From Oscillospiraceae bacterium (GTDB lineage: Bacteria > Bacillota > Clostridia > Oscillospirales > Oscillospiraceae): a DNA stretch of 34,640 nucleotides. The stretch is taken from contig JAFSHB010000043.1 in the NCBI GenBank assembly GCA_017440525.1, positions 1 to 34,640 of the forward strand, given 5' to 3'. The translations under genes were made by a program, and so were the position numbers. Numbering within the stretch: the first letter of the stretch is position 1; the number at the start of each line of letters is the position of its first letter. The notes under the pieces were generated by a model. The model was not told the origin of the DNA and did no database searches. It was given only the letters and a program-made list of their open reading frames with translations. This document shows positions 22,654 through 29,182 of this stretch, piece by piece.

Positions 22654-23380
22654 GAAACTGGATCCCACGGTCAAAGCGTGTACGAGCCTCGTATGTGTGA
22701 TCCTGCTGTCCTTTCAGTATCTGGTGAGCCTCAACATAGCGGTGTTCGTCCTGTCCTTGCTGTTGCTGCTCACTTGCACAAGGGCGCGGGGCATACAGGT
22801 GCTGAAGCTGCTGCTCCCTGCCCTTGTCGCGGCCTTCGGCCTGTTCGTCACAGGCTATTTTCATGGAAGAGGCACGCGGGCGGAGGATCTGCAGAAGATC
22901 GCTGCCATGCCCTATGCCGTGCGGGCGGCCATGTCCACAGGGCTGTACCCGGCCCTGCAGATCTCCACCAGACTTCTGGCCTATGCAGGCTTCGGTCTGC
23001 TGTTCGCCCTCTCCACCGATGGGGAAGCGTTTATCTTCAGTCTGATGCACCGGTGCCGCCTGAGCCCCAAGTTCGCATACGGCATCCTTGCTGCGATCCG
23101 CCTGATGCCCAATATGGTGCGGGAGTTCAAGTCCGTGCGGCTGGCGTTCCGCGCAAGAGGGATGCAGCTCCGATGGTATTCTCTGCCGCCTGTTTTTACC
23201 ATGCTGGTCAATTCGATCCGCTGGTCGCAGTGCGTGGCGATGGCCATGGAGAGCAAGGGCTTTGACGGCGATGCCCCGCGTACCTGCAGCATCGTCCCCA
23301 AGCTCCGGTGGTACGACCTTGCGTTCTTTTCCTGCTGGATCACAGGGATCCTCGTCGGCATGTGCCTGCTCAGATACTAA
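22643..23380 (+). CDS. ykoC: ECF transporter T component YkoC
   Basis: A 245-residue membrane protein with four to five helices followed by a cytoplasmic coupling region. That region holds two Arg-Gly type coupling helices, around RLAFRARGMQLR and AMAMESKGFDG, which dock onto the ATPase domains. ATG 22643 lies inside the end of ykoD (11-base overlap) after GGAGGCGGC. Order F-E-D-C follows the riboswitch, and all four genes should be repressed by TPP. Confidence 0.92.
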   Translation: MKLEKLDPTVKACTSLVCVILLSFQYLVSLNIAVFVLSLLLLLTCTRARGIQVLKLLLPALVAAFGLFVTGYFHGRGTRAEDLQKIAAMPYAVRAAMSTGLYPALQISTRLLAYAGFGLLFALSTDGEAFIFSLMHRCRLSPKFAYGILAAIRLMPNMVREFKSVRLAFRARGMQLRWYSLPPVFTMLVNSIRWSQCVAMAMESKGFDGDAPRTCSIVPKLRWYDLAFFSCWITGILVGMCLLRY

Positions 23381-23384
23381 AAAA

Positions 23385-23414
23385 AGTCACCCTGTTCATC
23401 TGAACAGGGTGACT
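23385..23414. terminator. Convergent terminator, strongest for the minus strand
   Basis: AGTCACCCTGTTCA (23385-23398) pairs perfectly with TGAACAGGGTGACT (23401-23414) around TC. The A run on its left gives a T run only for minus-strand transcripts (the kinase gene). On the plus strand it ends the yko operon without a T run. Confidence 0.85.
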
Positions 23415-23427
23415 GTCGTATATGGGC

Positions 23428-24456
23428 TTATCTCTGGATGCGGCCGGAGCCGTCGCCGCCGGCCAGCTTTTCGACCTCGGCAACAGTGACCATGTTGTAG
23501 TCGCCTTCGATGGAGTGCTTCAGCGCGGAAGCAGCAACAGCGAATTCCACAGCAGCCTGGGTGGACTTGCCGGTGAGCAGGGAGTAGATCAGGCCTGCAC
23601 CGAAGGAGTCACCGCCGCCGACGCGGTCGATGATGTGCAGGTCGTACTTCTTGGAGAAGCAGTATTCGTTGGAAGCCACATCGAACAGCATGGCGCTCCA
23701 GCCATTGTCGAAGGCGGAGCGGCTCTCACGCAGGGTGATGGCGACCTTCTCGAAGCCGAACTTGTCAGCCAGCTGCTTGGCAACGGACTTGTAGCCCTCG
23801 TGGTTCAGAGTACCGGCGTAGATGTCGGTGGCTTCTGCCTCGATGCCGAAAACATCCTTGGCGTCCTCTTCGTTGGAGATGCACACATCCACATACTGGC
23901 ACAGCTTGGTCATGGCCTCACGGGCCTGATCTCTTGTCCACAGCTTGCCGCGGTAGTTCAGGTCGCAGGAGATCTTGATGCCGCGGGCCTTGGCGGCCTT
24001 GCAGGCTTCCTCGCAGATGGCGACGAGATTTGCGCCCAGAGCGGGGGTGATGCCGGTGAAGTGGAACCAGTCGGCACCGTCGAAGATCTTATCCCAGTCG
24101 AAGTCGGCGGACTCGGCTTCCTGGATGGCGGAGTGGGCACGGTCGTAGATGCAGACGGAGCCGCGCTGAGAAGCGCCCTTCTCGTTCCAGTAGATGCCAA
24201 CGCGAGCACCGCCGCGGGTGATCAGGGAAGTATCGACGCCGTAGCGGCGCAGGGAGTTGACAGCGGCCTGACCGATGGCGTGGGCGGGCAGCTTGGTGAC
24301 ATAGGCTGCGTCCATGCCGTAGTGGGCCAGAGACACGGCGACATTGGCCTCACCGCCGCCGAAGCTGAACTCCAGATGATCGGCCTGGATGAAACGCTCG
24401 TAGTTGTAGGGCTGCAGACGAACCATCAGTTCGCCGAAGGTGATGATCTTGCTCAT
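23428..24456 (-). CDS. PfkB-family sugar kinase, probable 2-keto-3-deoxygluconate kinase
   Basis: A 342-residue ribokinase/PfkB-family kinase. It has the N-terminal ITFGELMVRLQP and FGGGEANVAVSLA motif and the C-terminal catalytic signature DRVGGGDSFGAGLIYSLL, with the Asp base. Sequence style (GELMVRL, YYW-type substrate loop, SCDLNYRGKLW) is that of 2-dehydro-3-deoxygluconokinases (KdgK), but no hexuronate gene is adjacent to confirm it. ATG 24456 follows AGGAGG and fits the family start; the longer frame to 24480 does not. It has its own promoter, and codon bias suggests good expression. Confidence 0.88.
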   Translation of the reverse strand: MSKIITFGELMVRLQPYNYERFIQADHLEFSFGGGEANVAVSLAHYGMDAAYVTKLPAHAIGQAAVNSLRRYGVDTSLITRGGARVGIYWNEKGASQRGSVCIYDRAHSAIQEAESADFDWDKIFDGADWFHFTGITPALGANLVAICEEACKAAKARGIKISCDLNYRGKLWTRDQAREAMTKLCQYVDVCISNEEDAKDVFGIEAEATDIYAGTLNHEGYKSVAKQLADKFGFEKVAITLRESRSAFDNGWSAMLFDVASNEYCFSKKYDLHIIDRVGGGDSFGAGLIYSLLTGKSTQAAVEFAVAASALKHSIEGDYNMVTVAEVEKLAGGDGSGRIQR

Positions 24457-24487
24457 GGGAAAATTCCTCCTTATGTTCATTACTGTT

Positions 24488-24515
24488 ATTATACTGTTTG
24501 TGGTGGGAAATTCAA
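24488..24515 (-). promoter_or_regulatory. Sigma-A promoter of the PfkB kinase gene
   Basis: On the minus strand TTGAAT (24515-24510), 16 bases, perfect TATAAT (24493-24488). The -35 box overlaps the last codons of the upstream SLH gene. Confidence 0.7.
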
Positions 24516-25876
24516 GATGGAGAAAAATAATTTTGTAAGTTTTGCACGCAAACGGCGGCGATCTTCAGCGCCTGCTCCCGGGTCATGGTGTCCTGAGGCC
24601 GGAAGGTGCCGTCACCCATGCCGTCGATGATCTGCTGTCCCACGAAGAAGCCGATGTAACGCACGGCATAGTGGGAGATGCTGCCCTGATCGTAGAATGC
24701 TTCCTCGCTCTGGGGCAGGAACGCGCCGTCGAAGAGGACGCCCTGCGAGGCAAGCTCGTAGGCTCTGCCCAGCATGGTGGAGGCCTGTTCCCGGGTCAGG
24801 GTGGCGTCGGGGGCAAAGGTGCCGTCGCCCATGCCGTTGACCAGCCCCAGACTGTAGGCTTTGAGGATCTGGGGATCTTCTGTATCAAGGAAGGGAGAGA
24901 GACCTTCATAGGCGGGGATGTCCAGCCCTGTGAAGCGGGTGTAGAGCAGGAGCGCCGTCTCGGCAAATTCCTGCCGTGTGATGGGAGCGGTCAGATCGGC
25001 CTGCAGAAGGCCCATGGGGATCAGATCGTAGAACAGGGCGGCCTCCATATAGCCTGCTGCCCAGTCGGAGCAGGTGTAGGCGGCCTCCGCCGCAGGCGCG
25101 TCCTGCGGCAGTTCATCGGGGCGCGATTCGGGAGCGTAGAGGGCAGAGATCTCTGCGGTGTTGGCAACGAGCCAGTCGGACTGTGCCTCGTTCCAGATGT
25201 GTTCCTTGGCCCAGGCTTCCGTGTCCTCCTTCATAAAATACTGATGGCCGCCGCCGATGGCATGGTCGATGCGGATGTCGAACCAGTACCATGTGCCGTC
25301 GATCAGAACATAGTTCCAGGTGTGCTCCACCTGTGAGCCGTCCATGTTCACGAACTCGCCGTGGAACAGGCGGCTGTCATAGCCGAGGTGGCCTAAAAGG
25401 ACGGTGAACAGGGAGGTGAAGGCGGCGCAGGAGCCTGTCATCTTCAGCATCATGGTGTAGGCCTGAGAGGCCACCTGCCATGTGGTATCCAGACAGTAGC
25501 CGTAGTAGTCGGAGCTGTGCAGGCCCGAGATATCCTCCCAGTCCTGCCGAACCAGGATCTGCCCCTCTGCCAGAAGCTCCCGGTATTTTTGGGCGAAGCT
25601 GCCCCGGCTCTCCATGAGGACTTCGCTTTCGCTGAAGCGGTACTCGCCGTCCCACTCGTAGCGTTCGCTGTTGGCGATGATCCAGTCATAGACCGTGCGG
25701 ATCTTATCGATCTCCGGGAGCGATTCCAGCTCCAGCCGGTCCAAGATCACCTCGGCCATATAGTCCACAGCCAGGTCGTCCACATAGATGGGTTTGCGGA
25801 TCTCCTTTGCCGATGCGGTGGGCAGCATGACGAACAGCATCGCAGAGATCAGAAGAAGAGATAACAGTCGTTTCAT
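24512..25876 (-). CDS. Secreted transglutaminase-like protein with SLH domains
   Basis: A 454-residue exported protein. A signal peptide (MKRLLSLLLISAMLFVMLPTASA) is followed by a transglutaminase-like domain (about 55-215). Its triad is C150 in TGSCAAF, H185 in VEHTWNYV and D200 in WYWFDIRID. Two to three SLH repeats follow (about 275-450; ITRQEFAETALLLYTRFTG, GLVNGMGDGTFAPDATLTREQASTML, IDGMGDGTFRPQDTMTREQALKIAA). SLH domains anchor proteins to secondary wall polymer. The enzyme part could be a protease or cross-linker of the envelope; which one is not decidable. It follows the membrane-protein gene by three bases. Confidence 0.9.
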   Translation of the reverse strand: MKRLLSLLLISAMLFVMLPTASAKEIRKPIYVDDLAVDYMAEVILDRLELESLPEIDKIRTVYDWIIANSERYEWDGEYRFSESEVLMESRGSFAQKYRELLAEGQILVRQDWEDISGLHSSDYYGYCLDTTWQVASQAYTMMLKMTGSCAAFTSLFTVLLGHLGYDSRLFHGEFVNMDGSQVEHTWNYVLIDGTWYWFDIRIDHAIGGGHQYFMKEDTEAWAKEHIWNEAQSDWLVANTAEISALYAPESRPDELPQDAPAAEAAYTCSDWAAGYMEAALFYDLIPMGLLQADLTAPITRQEFAETALLLYTRFTGLDIPAYEGLSPFLDTEDPQILKAYSLGLVNGMGDGTFAPDATLTREQASTMLGRAYELASQGVLFDGAFLPQSEEAFYDQGSISHYAVRYIGFFVGQQIIDGMGDGTFRPQDTMTREQALKIAAVCVQNLQNYFSPS

Positions 25877-25879
25877 AGA

Positions 25880-26266
25880 TCAATGCTCCAAAAGATAGCT
25901 CAGTCCCAGCAAAATGTACATGGGGCCGAAGCAGTAGGCCATGAACATCTCACGGTGGGGGACACGGGTGGTAAAGCAGTCGGTCAGGATCACGAATTCC
26001 GCGCAGTAGGCCGCCGCACCGAGGAAATAGGCGATGGCTTTGGTGGTATAGCGCATGGGGCCGTGGTGAATCAGGGATGCGAGGAACAGCACGACGGCTG
26101 CGCCTACGGCGATATTGCGGATCAAAAGGGCGATATGCTCAGTTTTTTTGTGGGTGGCGTGGGAGATGACTTCCTCTTCAGAAAGACCTTCCCACACATC
26201 GTGGATCACATCTTCCGCGTGATGGATGGCTTCCTCCACTTCGTCATGCAGGGTGTGATTCGACAT
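25880..26266 (-). CDS. Small membrane protein of unknown function
   Basis: A 128-residue protein. The N-terminal 45 residues are hydrophilic and His/Glu-rich (HDEVEEAIHHAEDVIHDVWEG). Three hydrophobic helices follow (about 47-64, 73-93 and 105-125). I do not recognise the family. AAGGAGG lies before ATG. It is the first gene of a minus-strand operon with the SLH protein. Confidence 0.8.
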   Translation of the reverse strand: MSNHTLHDEVEEAIHHAEDVIHDVWEGLSEEEVISHATHKKTEHIALLIRNIAVGAAVVLFLASLIHHGPMRYTTKAIAYFLGAAAYCAEFVILTDCFTTRVPHREMFMAYCFGPMYILLGLSYLLEH

Positions 26267-26296
26267 ATCAGGACCTCCTTGCAGGTTATTTTATCT

Positions 26297-26325
26297 ATTA
26301 TAACAAATTTTTCCTTCTTTGCCAA
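26297..26325 (-). promoter_or_regulatory. Sigma-A promoter, minus strand, of the membrane protein operon
   Basis: TTGGCA (26325-26320), 17 bases, TATAAT (26302-26297) on the minus strand. Its -35 overlaps the -35 of the divergent plus promoter by five bases. Confidence 0.8.
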
Positions 26326-26347
26326 GGTACACGATCGGACATACTAT
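26319..26347 (+). promoter_or_regulatory. Sigma-A promoter, plus strand, of the 58-aa gene
   Basis: TTGCCA (26319-26324), 17 bases, TACTAT (26342-26347), 15 bases before the ATG at 26363, with GAGGTGAGG in between. Confidence 0.7.
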
Positions 26348-26362
26348 GGTAGAGGTGAGGAT

Positions 26363-26539
26363 ATGGATAAGAAGAAAAAAGCGCCCCTGCATGAGCTGAA
26401 AGACCGGGAGATCCCGCCGGTCAAGGGCGCAGTGACGGATCTGCAGGATATCGTGAGGCGCCCCGCAGCCATGTTTGGTCCGGCCCATCCTGCCGAGCAG
26501 TTGGACAGGACCAACTCTGCGGTGTTTGAGCAGCTATAG
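26363..26539 (+). CDS. 58-aa hydrophilic protein of unknown function
   Basis: A short gene starting MDKKKKAPLHELKDREIPP and ending NSAVFEQL. It has a good promoter, a GAGGTGAGG ribosome binding site and a strong terminator after it, so it is likely real. The protein is basic at its N terminus and has no membrane segment. I do not recognise it. Confidence 0.65.
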   Translation: MDKKKKAPLHELKDREIPPVKGAVTDLQDIVRRPAAMFGPAHPAEQLDRTNSAVFEQL

Positions 26540-26563
26540 TAGCAAACAGACGGATCTTATCAT

Positions 26564-26598
26564 AAAATGTCGTGGAAGGAGACTTCCGCGACATTTTT
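26564..26598 (+). terminator. Terminator / leader hairpin before the Cys-rich gene
   Basis: AAAATGTCGTGGAAG (26564-26578) pairs with CTTCCGCGACATTTT (26583-26597) around the GAGA tetraloop, with one T-G pair, then TTTC. It ends four bases before the SD (GGAGGG) of the Cys-rich gene, so that gene may depend on read-through. Confidence 0.85.
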
Positions 26599-26614
26599 CT
26601 TGGAGGGAATCCTT

Positions 26615-26899
26615 ATGGCATGCAATTCCTGTAATTCCTGTAACTCCTGCGGCAATGTGCAGGGCATCACCTTCCCTGACTTCGTGGCAAATTCCTGCTG
26701 CAATCCCTGCTGCGAGAACGCGGTAGCCGGTCAGAGCACGGGCGGCTGTGGCTGTGGCTGTGGCTGCGGCAATGTAGGCGGTACTTCCTGCGGCTGCAAC
26801 AGATGCGGCTGCAATTCCTGCAGCTCCTGCGGCTGCGGCAGCTCCGGCAACCTTTGCGACAGCTGCCCCTGGCTCCCCGGCTGCAACACCAGAGATTAA
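26615..26899 (+). CDS. Small cysteine- and glycine-rich protein
   Basis: A 94-residue protein with 22 cysteines (23%). It starts with three CNS repeats (ACNSCNSCNSCGN), has two CC pairs (NSCCNPCCEN), a GCGCGCGCG run and further CGCN, CNSCSSCGCG units, and ends CDSCPWLPGCNTRD. There is no signal peptide. The composition fits metal binding (metallothionein-like), a spore-coat protein, or a precursor peptide. No modification enzyme or known family is adjacent, so function is open. ATG 26615 follows GGAGGG by seven bases. Cys codons are almost all TGC or TGT in phase over the whole frame, which supports a real gene. Confidence 0.8.
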   Translation: MACNSCNSCNSCGNVQGITFPDFVANSCCNPCCENAVAGQSTGGCGCGCGCGNVGGTSCGCNRCGCNSCSSCGCGSSGNLCDSCPWLPGCNTRD

Positions 26900-26903
26900 A
26901 ACG

Positions 26904-26925
26904 ATCTCCCCCAAAAGGGGGAGAT
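26904..26925. terminator. Hairpin after the Cys-rich gene
   Basis: ATCTCCCCC (26904-26912) pairs perfectly with GGGGGAGAT (26917-26925) around AAAA. No T run follows, so it may be a repeat or mRNA-stabilising stem rather than a terminator. Confidence 0.5.
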
Positions 26926-26948
26926 ACATATTGCATGCCCGAATCAAA

Positions 26949-26976
26949 AAAGGCTCCCTCATCAGAGGGAGCTTTT
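26949..26976. terminator. Bidirectional terminator between Cys-rich and SLOG genes
   Basis: AAGGCTCCCTC pairs with GAGGGAGCTTT around ATCA (26949-26976, one G-U pair), flanked by six A on the left and TTTTC on the right. It suits both the plus-strand gene and the minus-strand SLOG gene ending at 26993. Confidence 0.8.
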
Positions 26977-26992
26977 CTCTGTTTCTTTTGCG

Positions 26993-27472
26993 TCAAAGAG
27001 ATCGTGGTGCAGTATCGAACACCGGGATCCCTTTTTTCTGCGCATATCGAACGGTATAGGCTGTCCCGCCTGACTGGTGGGTGCAGTATGAGATACAAAC
27101 ATCAGAATGATCTACCATGTATCTGTTGCGAGCCAAATAGGATCCTCGGGAAGCTGTTGAGGAGATGCGGATGCACATATCATACATTGGGATCGATCGG
27201 GAAAATGCTGCGCGCTGCCCCTCTGTCCATCTGCTGGTGAATCCGTCAAAAGGGTAAGCGAGGACGACCTTGATCTGTGGGAACTCATCTCTGAGCCGGA
27301 ATAAGATCTGGGCGGCCATGATGTCATATCCAATAGCACCGCCAACAAAGTAACGGCTCACGCCTTTGGCTATCAAAGTGCGTATCGTATTTTCTGTCTG
27401 ACGCATAACGATAGAGATATGATCGTCAGGGATATTTCTGTGACCTGTGAAGCAACAGCTTTTTGTGTTCAT
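26993..27472 (-). CDS. SLOG-fold DUF1273-like protein
   Basis: A 159-residue protein of the SLOG/Rossmann-like group near DUF1273 (YpsA). It starts KSCCFTGHRNIP, the usual CxFTGHR signature, and continues with VGGAIGYDIMAAQILFRLRDEFP and a late SGGTAYTVRYAQKKGIPV segment. SLOG domains bind nucleotide-derived ligands. Bacillus YpsA influences division, but the role here is unknown. The ATG follows TTTGGAGAG. It is divergent from a ribbon-helix-helix gene across an operator-like palindrome. Confidence 0.88.
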   Translation of the reverse strand: MNTKSCCFTGHRNIPDDHISIVMRQTENTIRTLIAKGVSRYFVGGAIGYDIMAAQILFRLRDEFPQIKVVLAYPFDGFTSRWTEGQRAAFSRSIPMYDMCIRISSTASRGSYLARNRYMVDHSDVCISYCTHQSGGTAYTVRYAQKKGIPVFDTAPRSL

Positions 27473-27492
27473 AGATATCTCTCCAAATAAAA

Positions 27493-27518
27493 GAGTTATA
27501 ATGAGTCCATAATAACTC
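27493..27518. promoter_or_regulatory. Operator-like palindrome between SLOG and RHH genes
   Basis: GAGTTAT, one mismatched base, ATG, AGTC, CAT, one base, ATAACTC: a 26-bp palindrome with 10 of 11 arm pairs. It overlaps a possible minus-strand -10 (TATAAC). A third half-site ATAACTC lies at 27563-27569, just before the RHH gene's SD. An RHH autorepressor is the natural candidate to bind. Confidence 0.5.
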
Positions 27519-27585
27519 CAAAACTCCCAAAATGCAATTGGGAAGATTAAAATAGCGTTAAGATAACTCTATTTTGGAGGCATGC

Positions 27586-27777
27586 ATGGAAAACAAAACG
27601 AATGAAAAACATTTTGGCCTTCGTGTTGACGGCCAGATCCTTGCAAAATTCCGTTATGTCTGCGGCTTCCATGGTCGTTCAGCGAACGCACAGCTTATCC
27701 AGCTGATGCGCAAATTCATTGCTGACCATGAAGCAGAGCATGGTAAGATCGAAATTGAACAAAACGAGGACATCTAA
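27586..27777 (+). CDS. Small ribbon-helix-helix (Arc-type) protein
   Basis: A 63-residue protein. KHFGLRVDGQILAKFRYVCGFHGRSANAQLIQLMRKFIADHE fits the Arc/MetJ ribbon-helix-helix fold: a beta strand (FGLRVD), then two helices split by the GRSANAQ turn. The tail is acidic. Such proteins are dimeric DNA-binding repressors, often regulating their own gene. ATG 27586 follows TTGGAGG by about six bases; an in-frame TTG at 27574 is too close to it. Confidence 0.8.
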   Translation: MENKTNEKHFGLRVDGQILAKFRYVCGFHGRSANAQLIQLMRKFIADHEAEHGKIEIEQNEDI

Positions 27778-27794
27778 ATGCGTGGGCGATACAC

Positions 27795-27822
27795 AAGGGC
27801 AGCCTTGACAGCGGCTGCCCTT
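27795..27822 (+). terminator. Hairpin after the RHH gene, overlapping the queT promoter
   Basis: AAGGGCAGCC (27795-27804) pairs perfectly with GGCTGCCCTT (27813-27822). The loop contains TTGACA, the -35 box of the next promoter. The T run is poor. Confidence 0.65.
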
Positions 27823-27833
27823 GCTGTTACAAT
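27805..27833 (+). promoter_or_regulatory. Sigma-A promoter of queT
   Basis: Perfect TTGACA (27805-27810), 17 bases, TACAAT (27828-27833). The start site would be near 27840, just before the riboswitch. Confidence 0.82.
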
Positions 27834-27846
27834 GATGAAAACATAT

Positions 27847-27890
27847 CCGACAGTTCGTTGTTGCCATCCTGTCGTAAAACAAAACCAGGA
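27847..27890 (+). promoter_or_regulatory. preQ1-I riboswitch (candidate)
   Basis: CGACAG (27848-27853) pairs with CTGTCG (27869-27874). The loop starts TTCG, the 3' loop side has CC in CCATCC, and the A-rich tail TAAAACAAAACCAGG (27875-27889) closely resembles the Thermoanaerobacter preQ1-I tail. Tail AGG can pair with loop CC to make the H-type pseudoknot. It precedes queT, a common preQ1 target, and is followed by a terminator. Confidence 0.75.
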
Positions 27891-27895
27891 ACGCC

Positions 27896-27924
27896 GATGG
27901 GTGCAGTTTCTGTATCCATCTTTT
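27896..27924 (+). terminator. Attenuator terminator of the preQ1 riboswitch
   Basis: GATGGGTGCAG (27896-27906) pairs with CTGTATCCATC (27910-27920) over 11 positions with two G-U pairs around TTT, then TTTTATTT. An alternative antiterminator may form between CAGGAAC (27886-27892) and GTTTCTG (27906-27912). Ligand binding would use up CCAGG and favour termination. Confidence 0.75.
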
Positions 27925-27944
27925 ATTTCCCAAAGGAGCTCTCT

Positions 27945-28436
27945 ATGAAAAAAATGTCTGTTCGCAAGCTTTGCGCCTGTGCCATCGTGGGCGCGCTCTA
28001 TGCCGCAGTCACGATCCTGACTGCGCCTTTTTCCTATAATCTCGTCCAGTTTCGGATGTCCGAGGCGCTGGTGGTGCTGTGTGCCTTCGCGCCGGAGCTT
28101 GGCATCGGCATCACGATCGGGTGCTTCATCGCCAATGTGTTCTCCACGGTGACGGCGCTGGATATGCTCGTGGGCACCTTGGCAACGGCGCTGGCCTGCT
28201 TCTTTACGGCCAGATGCAAAAAGGCATGGCAGACGGTACTGCCCAATGTGATCGCCAACACCGTGCTGGTGGGCGGTATGCTGGGCCTCGTGCTGATGCC
28301 CGATAAGCTGCCCCTCGGCTTTTTGATCTGCGGCGCACAGGTGGCGCTGGGCGAGCTTGCGGTGATGGTATGCCTCGGCGTGCCGCTGTATCTCTTCGCC
28401 AAGCGAACAGGCTTCGTTTCCCGGGTCATGGAATAA
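27945..28436 (+). CDS. queT: Queuosine-precursor ECF transporter S component QueT
   Basis: A 163-residue membrane protein with about five to six helices. The QueT-family start VRKLCACAIVGALYAAVTILTAPFSYNLVQFRMSEALVVLCAF is clear, with the YNLVQFRMSEAL segment diagnostic. It imports a queuosine precursor such as preQ1 and needs the shared ECF module. AAAGGAG lies six bases before ATG. The upstream riboswitch candidate and the gene's identity support each other. Confidence 0.93.
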   Translation: MKKMSVRKLCACAIVGALYAAVTILTAPFSYNLVQFRMSEALVVLCAFAPELGIGITIGCFIANVFSTVTALDMLVGTLATALACFFTARCKKAWQTVLPNVIANTVLVGGMLGLVLMPDKLPLGFLICGAQVALGELAVMVCLGVPLYLFAKRTGFVSRVME

Positions 28437-28470
28437 AAAATAGCGGCAGGTAAAGACCTGCCGCTATTTT
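28437..28470. terminator. Bidirectional terminator between queT and the kinase-like gene
   Basis: AAAATAGCGGCAGGT (28437-28451) pairs perfectly with ACCTGCCGCTATTTT (28456-28470) around AAAG. A and T runs on both sides make it active in both directions. Confidence 0.93.
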
Positions 28471-28471
28471 G

Positions 28472-29086
28472 TTACTCTTCTACGAGCTTTGCCACATCTA
28501 CGATGATATCCACGCACTTGTCGATGCCGATCAGACCGGAGTTGAGGGAGAGGTGATAATTCTGGCTCTCGCCCCAGTTGCGGTTGGTGTAGTGCTTGTA
28601 GTACACGCGGCGCTTGTTGTCCTTGTCGGTCAGGCGTTTCTTGGGCGTCTGTTTGGTCTGACCGTATTTTTCCACGATGCGGGCGGCGCGGTGCTCCATA
28701 TCGGAATGGATGAACACATGCAGGCAGTCCTTGCGGTCGCGCAGGATGTAGTCGGCACAGCGGCCGATGATCACGCAGGGGCCTTCATCGGCCAGCTTGC
28801 GGATCACATTGGTCTGGCAGACGAACAGCTGGTCTGCCATGGACATGGAGTGCATCATGGCCATGGGATTGGAGGAGACAGCGATATTGAAGAGGAAGCT
28901 GTTGGTCACAGGGGCGTATTCGCCGGCTTCTTCGATAAAATCTGCGTGGAAGCCGCTCTCTTCCGCGACTTTGTCCACCAGTTCTTTGTCGTAACAAGGG
29001 ATGCCCAGACGCTCCGCTACGGCCTTACCGATGGTGCGGCCGCCGCTGCCGAACGCACGGCTGATGGTGATGATCTTCTTAGTCAT
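28472..29086 (-). CDS. Cytidylate kinase-like family protein
   Basis: A 204-residue P-loop kinase-like protein of the PF13189 group. It starts MTKKIITISRAFGSGGRTIGKAVAERLG, with the P-loop variant FGSGGRTIG, and continues YDKELVDKVAEESG, CVIIGRCADYIL and the lid-like RRVYYKHYTNRNWG. The family resembles Cmk but its substrate is not established. ATG 29086 is preferred to GTG 29125 because AAAGGAGG lies between them. The gene is monocistronic. Confidence 0.88.
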   Translation of the reverse strand: MTKKIITISRAFGSGGRTIGKAVAERLGIPCYDKELVDKVAEESGFHADFIEEAGEYAPVTNSFLFNIAVSSNPMAMMHSMSMADQLFVCQTNVIRKLADEGPCVIIGRCADYILRDRKDCLHVFIHSDMEHRAARIVEKYGQTKQTPKKRLTDKDNKRRVYYKHYTNRNWGESQNYHLSLNSGLIGIDKCVDIIVDVAKLVEE

Positions 29087-29116
29087 GTGCAGACCTCCTT
29101 TGGAATCGATAGTTCC

Positions 29117-29145
29117 ATTATACACGCTCCCTGCGGAAAATACAA
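29117..29145 (-). promoter_or_regulatory. Sigma-A promoter of the cytidylate kinase-like gene
   Basis: On the minus strand TTGTAT (29145-29140), 17 bases, perfect TATAAT (29122-29117), 31 bases before the ATG. Confidence 0.78.
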
Positions 29146-29182
29146 TTCCTGATCGAGGTCCAATTGAAATTTTGTTTATTTT

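Noticed and set aside
26615..26899. CRISPR-like or microsatellite repeat in the CNS/GCG run
   Set aside because: Repeats are short, irregular and in phase with Cys codons of an open gene; there are no spacers.
27847..27890. preQ1-III riboswitch upstream of queT
   Set aside because: The longer preQ1-III pattern known from Faecalibacterium was not matched; stem, TTCG loop start and A-rich tail fit class I better.
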